The notes below the pieces were generated by a model. It had not been told where the DNA came from, searched no databases, and worked only from the letters and a program-made list of their open reading frames with translations. Both the position numbers and the translations under genes were made by a program. A DNA stretch of 64,000 bases, from positions 1,204,501 through 1,268,500 of the forward strand of contig NZ_JAPHOT010000001.1 of the NCBI RefSeq assembly GCF_026191115.1, given 5' to 3'. The first letter of the stretch is position 1. Each line of letters begins with the position of its first letter. Source of the stretch: Legionella sp. PATHC035. GTDB lineage: Bacteria > Pseudomonadota > Gammaproteobacteria > Legionellales > Legionellaceae. This document shows, in pieces, positions 37,728 through 46,068 of this stretch.

Positions 37728-38369
37728 GTGAGTACTCTTGTAATTACAGGGATTAGTCGAGGAATAGGGCTGGAAACAGCTAAAATCTTCTTAGCACAGG
37801 GTTGGCACGTTATTGGCACATCAACGAATGGACATACTCCCCTAACACACAAGAATCTAACAATCTATCCGCTGAATTTATTGGATTCCGAACAAATTAA
37901 TCACTTCGCAAAACAATTACCAGAAATTGATGTCTTAATTAACAACGCTGCCGTTTTACAGGAAGATTGGCGCGAAAAAAAAATTAACATGCGCCAGTTA
38001 AAGGAAACCTTTGCGATCAATGTATTTGGCACCATTGAATTAACGGAACAATGCATTCCACATTTAAATACTCACGCTCAAATCATTAATATTTCTTCAG
38101 GATGGGGTGCTTTTAGTTCCAATGACTCCGCTTCGGTACCCCATTATAAAATGTCCAAATCATGTCTCAACATGTATACCTTACTTTTAGCAGAAAGGTT
38201 ACCTGAAATTACGGTCTCAAGTTTTGACCCGGGATGGGTCAAAACGGATATGGGTACCAACAACGCACCCAAGCACCCATCCCAAACAGCACAAGAACTC
38301 TATGAGCTGGTCAATAAAAAAAAGAAAAGTGGTTCTTTCTGGCATAATGGATCAATTAGAGCATGGTAA
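37728..38369 (+). CDS. Short-chain dehydrogenase/reductase
   Basis: A 213-residue NAD(P)-dependent oxidoreductase. It starts at a GTG with GGAG seven bases upstream, then STLVITGISRGIGLETAK (Gly-rich nucleotide loop TGxxxGIG), LINNAAV (NNAG variant), NISSGWGAF (catalytic Ser) and HYKMSKSCLN (catalytic Tyr-x3-Lys). FDPGWVKTDMG follows, as in SDRs of the CsgA/carbonyl-reductase type. Cofactor preference and substrate cannot be told. It lies 109 bases upstream of phaC, in the same direction, but it is not a typical PhaB. Confidence 0.92.
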   Translation: MSTLVITGISRGIGLETAKIFLAQGWHVIGTSTNGHTPLTHKNLTIYPLNLLDSEQINHFAKQLPEIDVLINNAAVLQEDWREKKINMRQLKETFAINVFGTIELTEQCIPHLNTHAQIINISSGWGAFSSNDSASVPHYKMSKSCLNMYTLLLAERLPEITVSSFDPGWVKTDMGTNNAPKHPSQTAQELYELVNKKKKSGSFWHNGSIRAW

Positions 38370-38447
38370 ATTCCTTGATTAAAACCAAAGTCAATGCAAT
38401 GAACAAACTAATAACTTGCTAAATACCAATAAAAAAACCAAAATATA

Positions 38448-38472
38448 CTCCTGTTAATTTGTCTAACAGGAG
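38448..38472 (+). promoter_or_regulatory. Perfect inverted repeat at phaC start
   Basis: CTCCTGTTA (38448-38456) and TAACAGGAG (38464-38472) are a perfect nine-base dyad with a seven-base centre. The right arm contains the AGGAG that would be the Shine-Dalgarno, five bases before the ATG, and a -10-like TATACT (38444-38449) overlaps the left arm. It could be a repressor operator or an mRNA structure hiding the ribosome site. Confidence 0.6.
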
Positions 38473-38477
38473 TTAGG

Positions 38478-40220
38478 ATGACCCATGACAAAGAACTTGG
38501 TGAGTTATTACAAGCTATCGCTGAAAAAAGCCTGCAAATTATTTCCGATATAAAGGAAACGCCATTACAACTTTCATTAATTATCAATCAATATATTGAT
38601 CTCACGGAACATTTTCAAAATGTGATGACTATTCTGTTGCAGAATCCAGAAAAAATCTGGGAAATGCAACTCGCATACTGGCAAGATGCTATTAATTTAA
38701 CACAATCTCAAATGCAACACTGGTTGAATGGAACTCCCATGCCTATTCCTGATCCTCGATTTCGCGAGGAGGAGTGGCTCAATAATCCCTTTTTCAATAT
38801 GTTAACTCAGCACTATCTTTTAGCCAGTCAGCATATGAATTCTTTATTTGAACAATTGGAATACCCTGACAAAAACACCGCAAAACGTCTGCAGTTTTTT
38901 ACCAAGCAGTATTTAGATGCATTGTCTCCGGCTAATTTTGTTCATACCAATCCTCAGCTTATGGATGAGACATTGAAAAGCCATGGTAAAAATTTACTAC
39001 ATGGCTTGCATAATTTACTCTCTGATTTGGAAGTTGAGTCCCCGCGTCTCATGATAAAAATGACAGATACAGATGCGTTTAAACTGGGTGAAAATATTGC
39101 TGTGACTCCTGGAAAAGTAGTCTTTCGCAACAGCATGATGGAGCTTATCCAGTATGCGCCGCAAACAGCCAAAGTCAAATCGGTTCCTCTTCTTATTATC
39201 CCGCCTTGGATAAACAAATATTATATTATGGATTTAAGCCCGCATAACTCACTCATTTGCTGGTTAGTGAAACAAGGAATTACGGTGTTTATTATCTCTT
39301 GGGTTAATCCAGACTCCAATTTCTCTCATAAAAGTTTGTATGATTATTTAAATGAAGGGCCATCAACTGCGATTAATATCATTCGAAAACAACTGAATGT
39401 AGCGCAAGTTAATACCATGGGATTTTGTATCGGAGGAACACTTCTGTGCATGTTACTTGCGTACAATAAGGCACATCAAGATAACTCGATTCGGAGTGCC
39501 ACCTTCTTGGCATCCATGATTGATTTCAGTGATCCAGGTGATATTGCCGTTTTTATTGATGAACAACAAATCGCCAAACTTGAGGATGAAATGAAGTCAA
39601 AAGGATATCTTGCAGGAAAATTCATGGCTTCAAGTTTTAACTCCCTACGAGCAAATGACCTGATTTGGTCGTTTTTTATTAAAAATTATCTGCGTGGTAA
39701 AAACCCTGTGCCTTTTGATATATTGTACTGGAACTCTGATTGCACCAATATGCCAGCAACAATGCATTCTCAATATTTAAGATGGATGTATCTGCACAAT
39801 GACTTGGTCAAACCAGGTAAGATCCATCTTAACCATACCCCAATTGATATCAGCACCATTGACATCCCTACCTTTTTTCTCTCCACTGAAAAAGATCATA
39901 TCGCACCATGGAAAACAACCTACTTGGGCTTTAAAATGATGAATGGCCCTAAACGCTTTGTTCTCGGAGGCTCTGGTCATATTGCAGGAATTATCAATGC
40001 ACCTGAAGCGAAAAAATACGGCTATAAAGTGAACCTTCGAGCCCCTGCTCATGCAGAGCAATGGCTGGAACAAGCAACAGAACATCCAGGCTCGTGGTGG
40101 CCGGAATGGTTGACGTGGTTAAAGCCTCATTCTGGGAAACTCATACCTGCACCTGATTTTAATAAACTCCCATTAAAACCAATAATGGATGCGCCAGGTA
40201 GTTATGTTTTGAAGAAATAA
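38478..40220 (+). CDS. phaC: Class I poly(3-hydroxyalkanoate) synthase
   Basis: Polymerises hydroxyacyl-CoA into storage polyester granules; Legionella accumulates poly-3-hydroxybutyrate late in growth. The 580 residues have the PhaC N-terminal domain (MTILLQNPEKIWEMQLAYWQ, FREEEWLNNPFFNML) and an alpha/beta hydrolase core with TMGFCIGGTLL, in which Cys317 is the lipase-box nucleophile, DILYWNSDCTNMPATMH, LSTEKDHIAPW (Asp region) and LGGSGHIAGI (catalytic His). Length fits class I; no phaE or phaR is adjacent. The start region carries a perfect dyad (38448-38472). Confidence 0.95.
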   Translation: MTHDKELGELLQAIAEKSLQIISDIKETPLQLSLIINQYIDLTEHFQNVMTILLQNPEKIWEMQLAYWQDAINLTQSQMQHWLNGTPMPIPDPRFREEEWLNNPFFNMLTQHYLLASQHMNSLFEQLEYPDKNTAKRLQFFTKQYLDALSPANFVHTNPQLMDETLKSHGKNLLHGLHNLLSDLEVESPRLMIKMTDTDAFKLGENIAVTPGKVVFRNSMMELIQYAPQTAKVKSVPLLIIPPWINKYYIMDLSPHNSLICWLVKQGITVFIISWVNPDSNFSHKSLYDYLNEGPSTAINIIRKQLNVAQVNTMGFCIGGTLLCMLLAYNKAHQDNSIRSATFLASMIDFSDPGDIAVFIDEQQIAKLEDEMKSKGYLAGKFMASSFNSLRANDLIWSFFIKNYLRGKNPVPFDILYWNSDCTNMPATMHSQYLRWMYLHNDLVKPGKIHLNHTPIDISTIDIPTFFLSTEKDHIAPWKTTYLGFKMMNGPKRFVLGGSGHIAGIINAPEAKKYGYKVNLRAPAHAEQWLEQATEHPGSWWPEWLTWLKPHSGKLIPAPDFNKLPLKPIMDAPGSYVLKK

Positions 40221-40253
40221 AATCGACCAGCAGCTCGCCGATTTAAGTCATTC

Positions 40254-40279
40254 CCCTCTCCCACAAGCGGGAGAGAGGA
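40254..40279. repeat. Single hairpin of the CCCTCTCCCAC repeat family
   Basis: CTCTCCC (40256-40262) and GGGAGAG (40269-40275) flank an ACAAGC loop. This is the second hairpin of the repeat found whole at 8562 and 47599. It lies between the convergent phaC and the Aas-like gene and is followed by ATTTCTTCT, so it may end phaC transcription. Confidence 0.7.
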
Positions 40280-40319
40280 TTTCTTCTACTAGATGACCGT
40301 TTTGTTTCAACAGCTAGCT

Positions 40320-42485
40320 CTAAGCTAATTCTTCTCTGAGTTCTTTTTCAATGGTTAAATAGTCAATTTTTCCTGAAGGCAGCACAGGAATTTTGCTTCC
40401 TGAAACAATCTGTTGCGGGATAAGCAATTCAGAATAAGCCAGTTCTTGTATTCTTTTCACAAAACTTGCTTTATCCGCATTCGTTGCCTCACTATACAAG
40501 ATAATTGCTTCTCCTTTTCTCGGACTTTTCTTACTCACTGCAGCATGGAGTAATTCAGGCCAAATCGACGAAGCAATGCCCTCTACTGCAGTAAGAGAGA
40601 CCATTTCACCTGCGATCTTAGCAAACCGTTTAGCACGACCCGCAATGGTAATAAATCCTTCGTCATTCATCGTGACGATGTCCCCAGTATCATGCCATCC
40701 ATCCGCTGGAGAAATAAGCGCTCCTGGTTTTTCGGAAGAGAGATAGCCCGTCATTACATTAGGACCGCGAACTATTAAACGCCCTCCTTCAGCAATGCCA
40801 TCTACAGGTTCAATTCGACTCTCCATGAATGGTAATAACATCCCCACACTCCCTGGTATAGAAGCTAGAGGACAATTCATGGAAATTACGGGTGCGGCTT
40901 CTGTAGCACCATAGCCTTCATAAATTTTTACACCAAAAGTATCTATCCAATGGCGAATGGTTTCAGGCTTCACTTTTTCGGCGCCAGCAAAAATGTAACG
41001 CACGCTGCTAAAATCATGTCGCTCTGCCGCTCGAGCATAGCCTGTTAAAAAAGTATCAGTTCCAAACATAATCGTAGCGCCGGTTTGATAAACCAAACCC
41101 GGAATTATTTTATAATGCAAAGGAGAAGGATAATAAAAGCAACTAATTCCATTGATTAGAGGGAGAATTGAACCAGTAGTTAATCCAAAACAGTGAAAGA
41201 TAGGTAAGGAATTAAAAAATTTATCCCGAAAAGAAAAGTCAACGCGCGAAGTTAACTGGGCGCAATTCGCTTGTAAATTCGAATGGGTTAAGACAACTCC
41301 TTTAGGAACTCCTTCTGAACCGGACGTAAATAATATCACGCCCGTATCTTCCGGAGATACCGGCTCACCAATGAGTTGATAAGCTCGGGAAGGAAATCGT
41401 CCCTTGAGTAATCCAGAAAGTTTATGACCTAAATTTATTGAAGATTTAAAATCCTCCAGAAAGAAAACGTTTATTCCTGCGTTCTGTAATCCCACGACCA
41501 AATCTTCCAGTTTCGCTGTGGTGATGAATTGTCTTGCCGTATAGATTGTTTTTACTTCTGCAACCTTACAGGTAACCAACAAACTGTGGAGACCAAGACT
41601 AAAATTTAACATGGCAGGGATACGTCGATATGCATGCAACGCAAAAAAGGTAACCATTCCCGCAATAGTTGTAGGCAACATGACGCCTACATGTTCTCCA
41701 ACCTGGGTCTGTTTTTTAATTTGTCGACCCAAAATAAAACAACGTGCAAGAAATTGCTTATGAGTTAAGGGAGCGCGATTTGCATCTTCAATCAATGCCT
41801 TGTTCTTTGTTCCTAACGCAGCTCCTTGAATAAGAGCCTCGAACATGGACATGGGTTGAAAGCTGTTTGCAAAAGTTAGCTCGCTAATCAAACGAAATAA
41901 ATGTGTGCTCACTGAATTTCTGTCAAGGGGCTTATTTTTATCCTGCATATAGGATTGTGTCGGCAATACATGCAAAATAATTTTGGGGAATAAACGAATA
42001 AGGTGTTTGTCTTTGCTTAAAGAGAAAATACTGTGCTGAGCACCATCAATACGTATCGGGATAACCGATGCTCCTGCTTTTTGTAATACCATTCCCGGAG
42101 CATCAAAAACCTTCAAGCTCTCTTCCTGCACGCCTATTCCTTGAGGAAAGATAACACACCGCTTTCCCTCTCGTATCGCTTTGATCAATGCCCTTGCAGC
42201 AAAAGCATTGGTAGAATCGATGGTAATTACATCGGCAAATAGCCTTACCATCTTCATCCGAAGTTTACTTGATGAGTATGGCGGAAAAGCTACAGTCAAT
42301 TGCTCAGGTAAAAAAGCGGCCAGCAACAGCAAATCAATTGTGGAAGTTCTATTTGCAACAATGACTGAGTTGGGTTCGGGCTGATAATTACCACGCAACT
42401 CTACTTTAAACCAGCGTACTAATAGTGCTTTAACCCACTTACGGGCTCGCTGCTTTTGTTTTTCCTTCCAAGTAACTTGTTCCAT
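40320..42485 (-). CDS. Aas-like acyltransferase/AMP-ligase fusion with altered PlsC motifs
   Basis: A 721-residue protein with the layout of Aas (2-acylglycerophosphoethanolamine acyltransferase/acyl-ACP synthetase). Residues about 20-200 are a PlsC-like domain, and about 230-721 an AMP-binding ligase with ILFTSGSEGVPKGVVLTHSN (P-loop), YGATEAAPVISM, DTGDI, GRAKRFAKIAGEMVS and the C-terminal LPSGKID Lys. The ligase looks intact. In the PlsC part the block normally NHxSxxD reads NRTSTID, so the catalytic His is Arg, and FPEG reads FPQG. I checked both at the DNA level. The acyltransferase may be inactive or use other chemistry. Start ATG 42485 (EQVTWKEKQKQR) is preferred over a TTG 16 codons earlier. 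Divergent from the TVP38 gene. Confidence 0.88.
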   Translation of the reverse strand: MEQVTWKEKQKQRARKWVKALLVRWFKVELRGNYQPEPNSVIVANRTSTIDLLLLAAFLPEQLTVAFPPYSSSKLRMKMVRLFADVITIDSTNAFAARALIKAIREGKRCVIFPQGIGVQEESLKVFDAPGMVLQKAGASVIPIRIDGAQHSIFSLSKDKHLIRLFPKIILHVLPTQSYMQDKNKPLDRNSVSTHLFRLISELTFANSFQPMSMFEALIQGAALGTKNKALIEDANRAPLTHKQFLARCFILGRQIKKQTQVGEHVGVMLPTTIAGMVTFFALHAYRRIPAMLNFSLGLHSLLVTCKVAEVKTIYTARQFITTAKLEDLVVGLQNAGINVFFLEDFKSSINLGHKLSGLLKGRFPSRAYQLIGEPVSPEDTGVILFTSGSEGVPKGVVLTHSNLQANCAQLTSRVDFSFRDKFFNSLPIFHCFGLTTGSILPLINGISCFYYPSPLHYKIIPGLVYQTGATIMFGTDTFLTGYARAAERHDFSSVRYIFAGAEKVKPETIRHWIDTFGVKIYEGYGATEAAPVISMNCPLASIPGSVGMLLPFMESRIEPVDGIAEGGRLIVRGPNVMTGYLSSEKPGALISPADGWHDTGDIVTMNDEGFITIAGRAKRFAKIAGEMVSLTAVEGIASSIWPELLHAAVSKKSPRKGEAIILYSEATNADKASFVKRIQELAYSELLIPQQIVSGSKIPVLPSGKIDYLTIEKELREELA

Positions 42486-42652
42486 GTTAGAGTATCTCTT
42501 ATAAAAAATTCGCTTTCGGTTATACCCAATCAATCATTTTTTTTCAAGATTGCAACGCATAACCAGGTGTAATAGACTTCTTGATAAATTTGATTACTAA
42601 GGGCAGCCGTGCGTTTACTGACAAAAACTTATCCGACGCCAAAACAAATCCT

Positions 42653-43339
42653 ATGAATTTTCGTATTATTCATCCCGCTAAAACTATCTTTATTGTTTTA
42701 GCCTTGGTATTCCTAATTACCACTGCCTTTTTATTTCAAAAATATTCAAGTGAGATTATTAACTGGGTTGACCATCTAGGCTGGCTTGCACCGCTTTTAT
42801 TTTTAATTATATATTGTTTTGCCACGATTATGTTCTTACCCACGATGGTGATCACTTTAGCAGGAGGGGCTCTTTTTGGACCCTTTTTTGGTACCCTCCT
42901 CAATTTATTAGGCGCAACAAGTGGTGCTGCTTTTTCCTTTTTGATCACCAGGCATCTCGTTTATGACTGGTTTTCTCAAAGAAAAGGAAAAAGACTAAAA
43001 AAACTAATCTCTGCCGTAGAACAACGAGGGTGGATGATTGTTGCCATTCTGCGATTATTCCCGATTGTTCCTTTTAATCTAGTCAATTATGGCCTTGGAA
43101 TCACTGCGATAAAATTCCGACCTTATCTCATTACTACTTTTTTGTTTCTTATACCTGCTGAAATTGTATACACCTATTTTGGATATGCGGGAATGGAGGC
43201 TTTATTAAAACAAGGAGCATTTTATAAAAGTAAAGGAATCCTAATAGCAACCTCAATCATCGTGCTGTTGTGTATTATCAAGGTCATGCATTTTAATTAC
43301 TTTCGTCGCAAATACTCAGAGAAGAAGATAATTGACTGA
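42653..43339 (+). CDS. TVP38/TMEM64-family membrane protein
   Basis: DedA-superfamily inner-membrane protein, 228 residues from ATG 42653. After a first span (TIFIVLALVFLITTAFLF) come FLPTMVITLAGGALFGPFFG, a signature of the family's reentrant region, GATSGAAFSFLITRHL, and ILRLFPIVPFNLVNYGLGIT with the conserved Arg-Pro-x-Pro-x-N block. Related proteins have been implicated in phospholipid scrambling or flipping. Upstream in-frame TTG at 42581 would add 24 polar residues; neither start has a clear SD. Its 3' end overlaps the convergent pabC-like gene by 47 bases. Confidence 0.88.
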   Translation: MNFRIIHPAKTIFIVLALVFLITTAFLFQKYSSEIINWVDHLGWLAPLLFLIIYCFATIMFLPTMVITLAGGALFGPFFGTLLNLLGATSGAAFSFLITRHLVYDWFSQRKGKRLKKLISAVEQRGWMIVAILRLFPIVPFNLVNYGLGITAIKFRPYLITTFLFLIPAEIVYTYFGYAGMEALLKQGAFYKSKGILIATSIIVLLCIIKVMHFNYFRRKYSEKKIID

Positions 43340-44114
43340 GTAATGGGTGCTCTACCAAAAATGGAATATCGTCCAGGGAGCATATTGGACGAATCCCCTG
43401 TAAGGAATTAGTCGCAAAAAGAACATCCGCTTCTTTTAACATGGATTTTGTCAAAGAAACTTCTCTGCACATTAACCCCTGTTGTTTCGACAGTTGCAAA
43501 ATCCTTGAGCGGGTAACTCCAGGAAGTACGCCATCGGATACAGGAGGAGTCAGCAGGCAATTATCCTGTATCAAAAATAAATTCGCACAGGTGGTTTCCG
43601 TTGCATGATGCTGCAAGTTAAAAAACAACGCCTCATCAGCACCTAAAGCATTTGCTTGACGTCGGGCTAAAATAGCCTCTAAATAGTTGACCGATTTAAC
43701 TTGATATATAGGATTGTTTCCATCTCTTAACCACGGCGCGCTAACCAATCGCAGGGGATGGGTTTCCACGGTATAGTTAAAAGTCTGGAATATAAGCTGG
43801 CTTATCTGTCCCTGAGCTGCTAAGCCCCTAGGTGCCGAGCCGCCACTTAGAATTGCTTTAATACCACCATGATATAAATTATCGCATTTAATTTTATGAA
43901 ACAGATGCTCTCGCCATTGCTTAAAAGAAAGATCAAAGGGAATACCTAGCTTTAGCGCAGAATCATTTAAACGTTGCCAATGCAAAAAAGCACAACATGG
44001 CCTGGCACTCTCCACTTTAAGCGTTTCAAAAAGACCCTCGCCCAAAAAAATGCGATCATCAATTGGAAACGCAAAATTACTGTCCCCTTCAGGGAGTACT
44101 CGTGTTCGTGTCAT
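43293..44114 (-). CDS. pabC: Class IV aminotransferase, probable aminodeoxychorismate lyase
   Basis: A 273-residue fold-type IV PLP enzyme. FPIDDRIFLGEGLFETLKVE near the N-terminus, VKSVNYLEAILARRQAN with the PLP Lys, DEALFFNLQHHATETTCANLFLI and DGVLPGVTRSRILQL are the family blocks. The arrangement fits aminodeoxychorismate lyase, which forms 4-aminobenzoate for folate. D-amino-acid or branched-chain aminotransferases share these motifs, so the symbol is tentative. A folate gene (fau) lies close by at 44643. It converges on and overlaps the TVP38 gene by 47 bases. Confidence 0.8.
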   Translation of the reverse strand: MTRTRVLPEGDSNFAFPIDDRIFLGEGLFETLKVESARPCCAFLHWQRLNDSALKLGIPFDLSFKQWREHLFHKIKCDNLYHGGIKAILSGGSAPRGLAAQGQISQLIFQTFNYTVETHPLRLVSAPWLRDGNNPIYQVKSVNYLEAILARRQANALGADEALFFNLQHHATETTCANLFLIQDNCLLTPPVSDGVLPGVTRSRILQLSKQQGLMCREVSLTKSMLKEADVLFATNSLQGIRPICSLDDIPFLVEHPLLSQLSSSLSICDESN

Positions 44115-44183
44115 TACTTACTTAAACCTATTATTCAAGAAAAAGCAGTTGCATCGGATACGAGTGTTTATTGACAAGGGAGG

Positions 44184-44381
44184 TTAATAATCGCCAAAAT
44201 CGTCCAGCTCATCACGCAAACGTTTTTCATCCAACATATTTTCCAATCGTCTACGAGCGTCCAAACCATTAGGAACAACTTCGGTAACCTCGGCTTCAAC
44301 ATCCAACTCACTATCAACATCAACGAAGTCTTCTCCGACTTCTACAACAGCATCTTCATCATCTTCAAATAAATCACTCAT
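44184..44381 (-). CDS. Small acidic PA3496-like protein
   Basis: A 65-residue, strongly acidic protein (SDLFEDDEDAVVEVGEDFVD...) with a basic-acidic C-terminal block LDARRRLENMLDEKRLRDEL. This shape, an Asp/Glu-rich start followed by ARRRLE..L..KRL..xLDDF, matches the small PA3496 family annotated as putative envelope-integrity proteins of gammaproteobacteria. Function is not established. AGAGAATGGT lies before the ATG. Its upstream region holds the hairpin at 44424-44448. Confidence 0.8.
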   Translation of the reverse strand: MSDLFEDDEDAVVEVGEDFVDVDSELDVEAEVTEVVPNGLDARRRLENMLDEKRLRDELDDFGDY

Positions 44382-44423
44382 ACCATTCTCTCAATGAGTT
44401 ATACTGTACATGGAATCTAGGGG

Positions 44424-44448
44424 CTGTCGACACTAGAATTGTCAACAG
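44424..44448. promoter_or_regulatory. Hairpin containing GAATTGTCAACAG motif
   Basis: CTGTCGACA (44424-44432) pairs with TGTCAACAG (44440-44448), eight of nine. The loop-plus-right-arm sequence AGAATTGTCAACAG is repeated exactly at about 20957-20970 downstream of rpoN. It lies in the 262-base divergent gap between the PA3496-like gene and fau; on the minus strand it presents TTGACA, a possible -35. No other element was seen in this gap. Confidence 0.45.
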
Positions 44449-44642
44449 ATCCTAATATCAAAGGATCACAAAAAACCAGGACGGCTTATATACCTTATTT
44501 TTTCTTCCTTGCCTAGTTTTTTATAAAAAAATTTGCAATTTCCTAAGATTTCAGAGTGACAAATTTTTTAGAGGATTTCAATACCTTGAATTTTTACAAT
44601 AAAGAATCGATAATTTAAAGAGAATAATACACCGATACTTGT

Positions 44643-45224
44643 ATGACCGATCAAGTCAAAAAGGCTTTAAGAGATACAATGAAACAAATACGCTCCAAGA
44701 TATCTGTTTCGTATCGTGCCGCAGCTTCGAGTCAAGTATGCAATCGCATTCGCTTGTTAGAGCACTATCGAAATGCCAAACAAATCGCACTATATTTTGC
44801 GATTAACGGTGAAATTGATGTGGATGAACTTTGGAGGAATGCGCTCTCACAAGGAAAAATCTGTTATTTTCCTGTTCTTAATGAAGAAAATTTAACTCTT
44901 TCTTTTTTACCAGCAACATCGGATACCCCCTTCCAAAAAAATCGTTACGGGATTGCTGAACCCGCTGTTGATCCTGATTTGTCCATTCCTGTCGAAGAAT
45001 TAGACTTAGCCATAGTGCCATTAGTTGCTTTTGATGTACGTTGTAATCGCCTTGGTATGGGTGCTGGTTATTACGATCGAACCTTTAAAGGTAGAGAAAA
45101 TTGTCCTTTATTTGGTGTCGCTTACCAATTTCAACGTGTCGACTCCATCGAACCTGAACCCTGGGATATCCAGCTCAATGCAGTCATTACTCAACGTGCC
45201 ATCTATTGGTATGGGGGAGATTAG
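44643..45224 (+). CDS. fau: 5-formyltetrahydrofolate cyclo-ligase
   Basis: ATP-dependent conversion of 5-formyl-THF to 5,10-methenyl-THF. The 193 residues include MKQIRSKISVSYRAAASSQV at the N-terminus, ALYFAINGEIDVDELW, and VPLVAFDVRCNRLGMGAGYYDRTF, the family signature with substrate and Mg-ATP contacts. Often called ygfA. Its stop overlaps the stop of the convergent P-II gene by four bases. 6S RNA, which lies upstream of ygfA in many gammaproteobacteria, was looked for and not seen. Confidence 0.95.
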   Translation: MTDQVKKALRDTMKQIRSKISVSYRAAASSQVCNRIRLLEHYRNAKQIALYFAINGEIDVDELWRNALSQGKICYFPVLNEENLTLSFLPATSDTPFQKNRYGIAEPAVDPDLSIPVEELDLAIVPLVAFDVRCNRLGMGAGYYDRTFKGRENCPLFGVAYQFQRVDSIEPEPWDIQLNAVITQRAIYWYGGD

Positions 45225-45562
45225 GTTAAAGCATCTGCATTAATTTCTCCCGTACGCACGCGGACCACTTGCTGCAACTCATAAACGAAAATTTTGCCAT
45301 CACCAATTTTTCCGGTATACGCAGATTTACAAATCGCTTCAATTGCCAATTCAACCATATCATCAGGTAAGGCCAATTCAATTTTAATCTTAGGAAGGAA
45401 ATCAACTACATATTCAGCACCTCGGTACAGCTCCGTATGACCTTTTTGTCGTCCAAAGCCTCTGGTTTCAGAAATAGTTATTCCTGGCACTCCTATTTCC
45501 ATTAACGCTTCATGGACATCATCCAGTTTAAAAGGCTTAATAATTGCCATAATCATTTTCAT
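45221..45562 (-). CDS. glnB: Nitrogen regulatory protein P-II
   Basis: Trimeric signal protein that senses 2-oxoglutarate, ATP/ADP and glutamine, and controls glutamine synthetase adenylylation and other targets. The 113 residues show KMIMAIIKPFKLDDVHEALME, the T-loop GHTELYRGAEYVVDFLPK with uridylylation Tyr51, the B-loop AYTGKIGDGKIFV and the C-loop VVRVRTGE. No amtB neighbours it, so glnB is more likely than glnK, though the sequence alone does not exclude GlnK. Divergent from ubiK by 62 bases. Confidence 0.95.
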   Translation of the reverse strand: MKMIMAIIKPFKLDDVHEALMEIGVPGITISETRGFGRQKGHTELYRGAEYVVDFLPKIKIELALPDDMVELAIEAICKSAYTGKIGDGKIFVYELQQVVRVRTGEINADALT

Positions 45563-45624
45563 AATATATTCCGCTGTGATAATACTTTTGTTAGACTCTT
45601 TGCAAAAACAAACATGGAGTGATT

Positions 45625-45882
45625 ATGTTCGACCCCAAACAATTTGACGATTTAGCAAAAAAACTTTTTGCTGCCCTTCCCCCAAGTCTACAAAACATTG
45701 AAAAAGACATCCAACAAAAATTTAAAGAAGTGTTACAAGCAGCTTTTGCGCATATGGATCTGATTACTCGCGAAGAGTTTGATGTACAAACCAAAGTTCT
45801 GGGACGAACCCGAGAAAAAGTAGAACACCTTCAAAAGCAAGTCGATATTTTAATGACCCAGCTTAATAAAGAACAAAAGTAG
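45625..45882 (+). CDS. ubiK: Ubiquinone biosynthesis accessory factor UbiK
   Basis: An 85-residue BMFP-domain (YqiC) protein that helps ubiquinone synthesis with UbiJ. It begins FDPKQFDDLAKKLFAALPPS, an amphipathic membrane-binding helix, and ends in a coiled coil TREEFDVQTKVLGRTREKVEHLQKQ (two parts). GGAG is six bases before ATG 45625; a GTG two codons earlier is less likely. comM follows 186 bases later, the neighbourhood seen in Pseudomonas and relatives. Confidence 0.93.
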   Translation: MFDPKQFDDLAKKLFAALPPSLQNIEKDIQQKFKEVLQAAFAHMDLITREEFDVQTKVLGRTREKVEHLQKQVDILMTQLNKEQK

Positions 45883-46068
45883 TTGCTGCATCAGTTCCAG
45901 CGACAAGACTATAAGCCTATAAACTTTGTTTTAGATTCTAAGACATATCTGATTCGAGGAACAGAGTTTACTTAAGTCAATAGATAGAGATAACGAAGCA
46001 ATAAAGGAAAAATGCGGGTTACGCTCTAATTTTGTCGAACAATTAGTCCAACATCACAGGAATAAGCA

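Noticed and set aside
44382..44642. Expected 6S RNA upstream of fau
   Set aside because: 6S RNA often lies upstream of ygfA in gammaproteobacteria, but I see no long helix with the central bubble and GC-rich closing stems; only an AT-rich gap with one hairpin.
45885..46068. Possible gene between ubiK and comM
   Set aside because: The gap of about 186 bases has no ORF with a start and Shine-Dalgarno worth reporting and no clear RNA structure.
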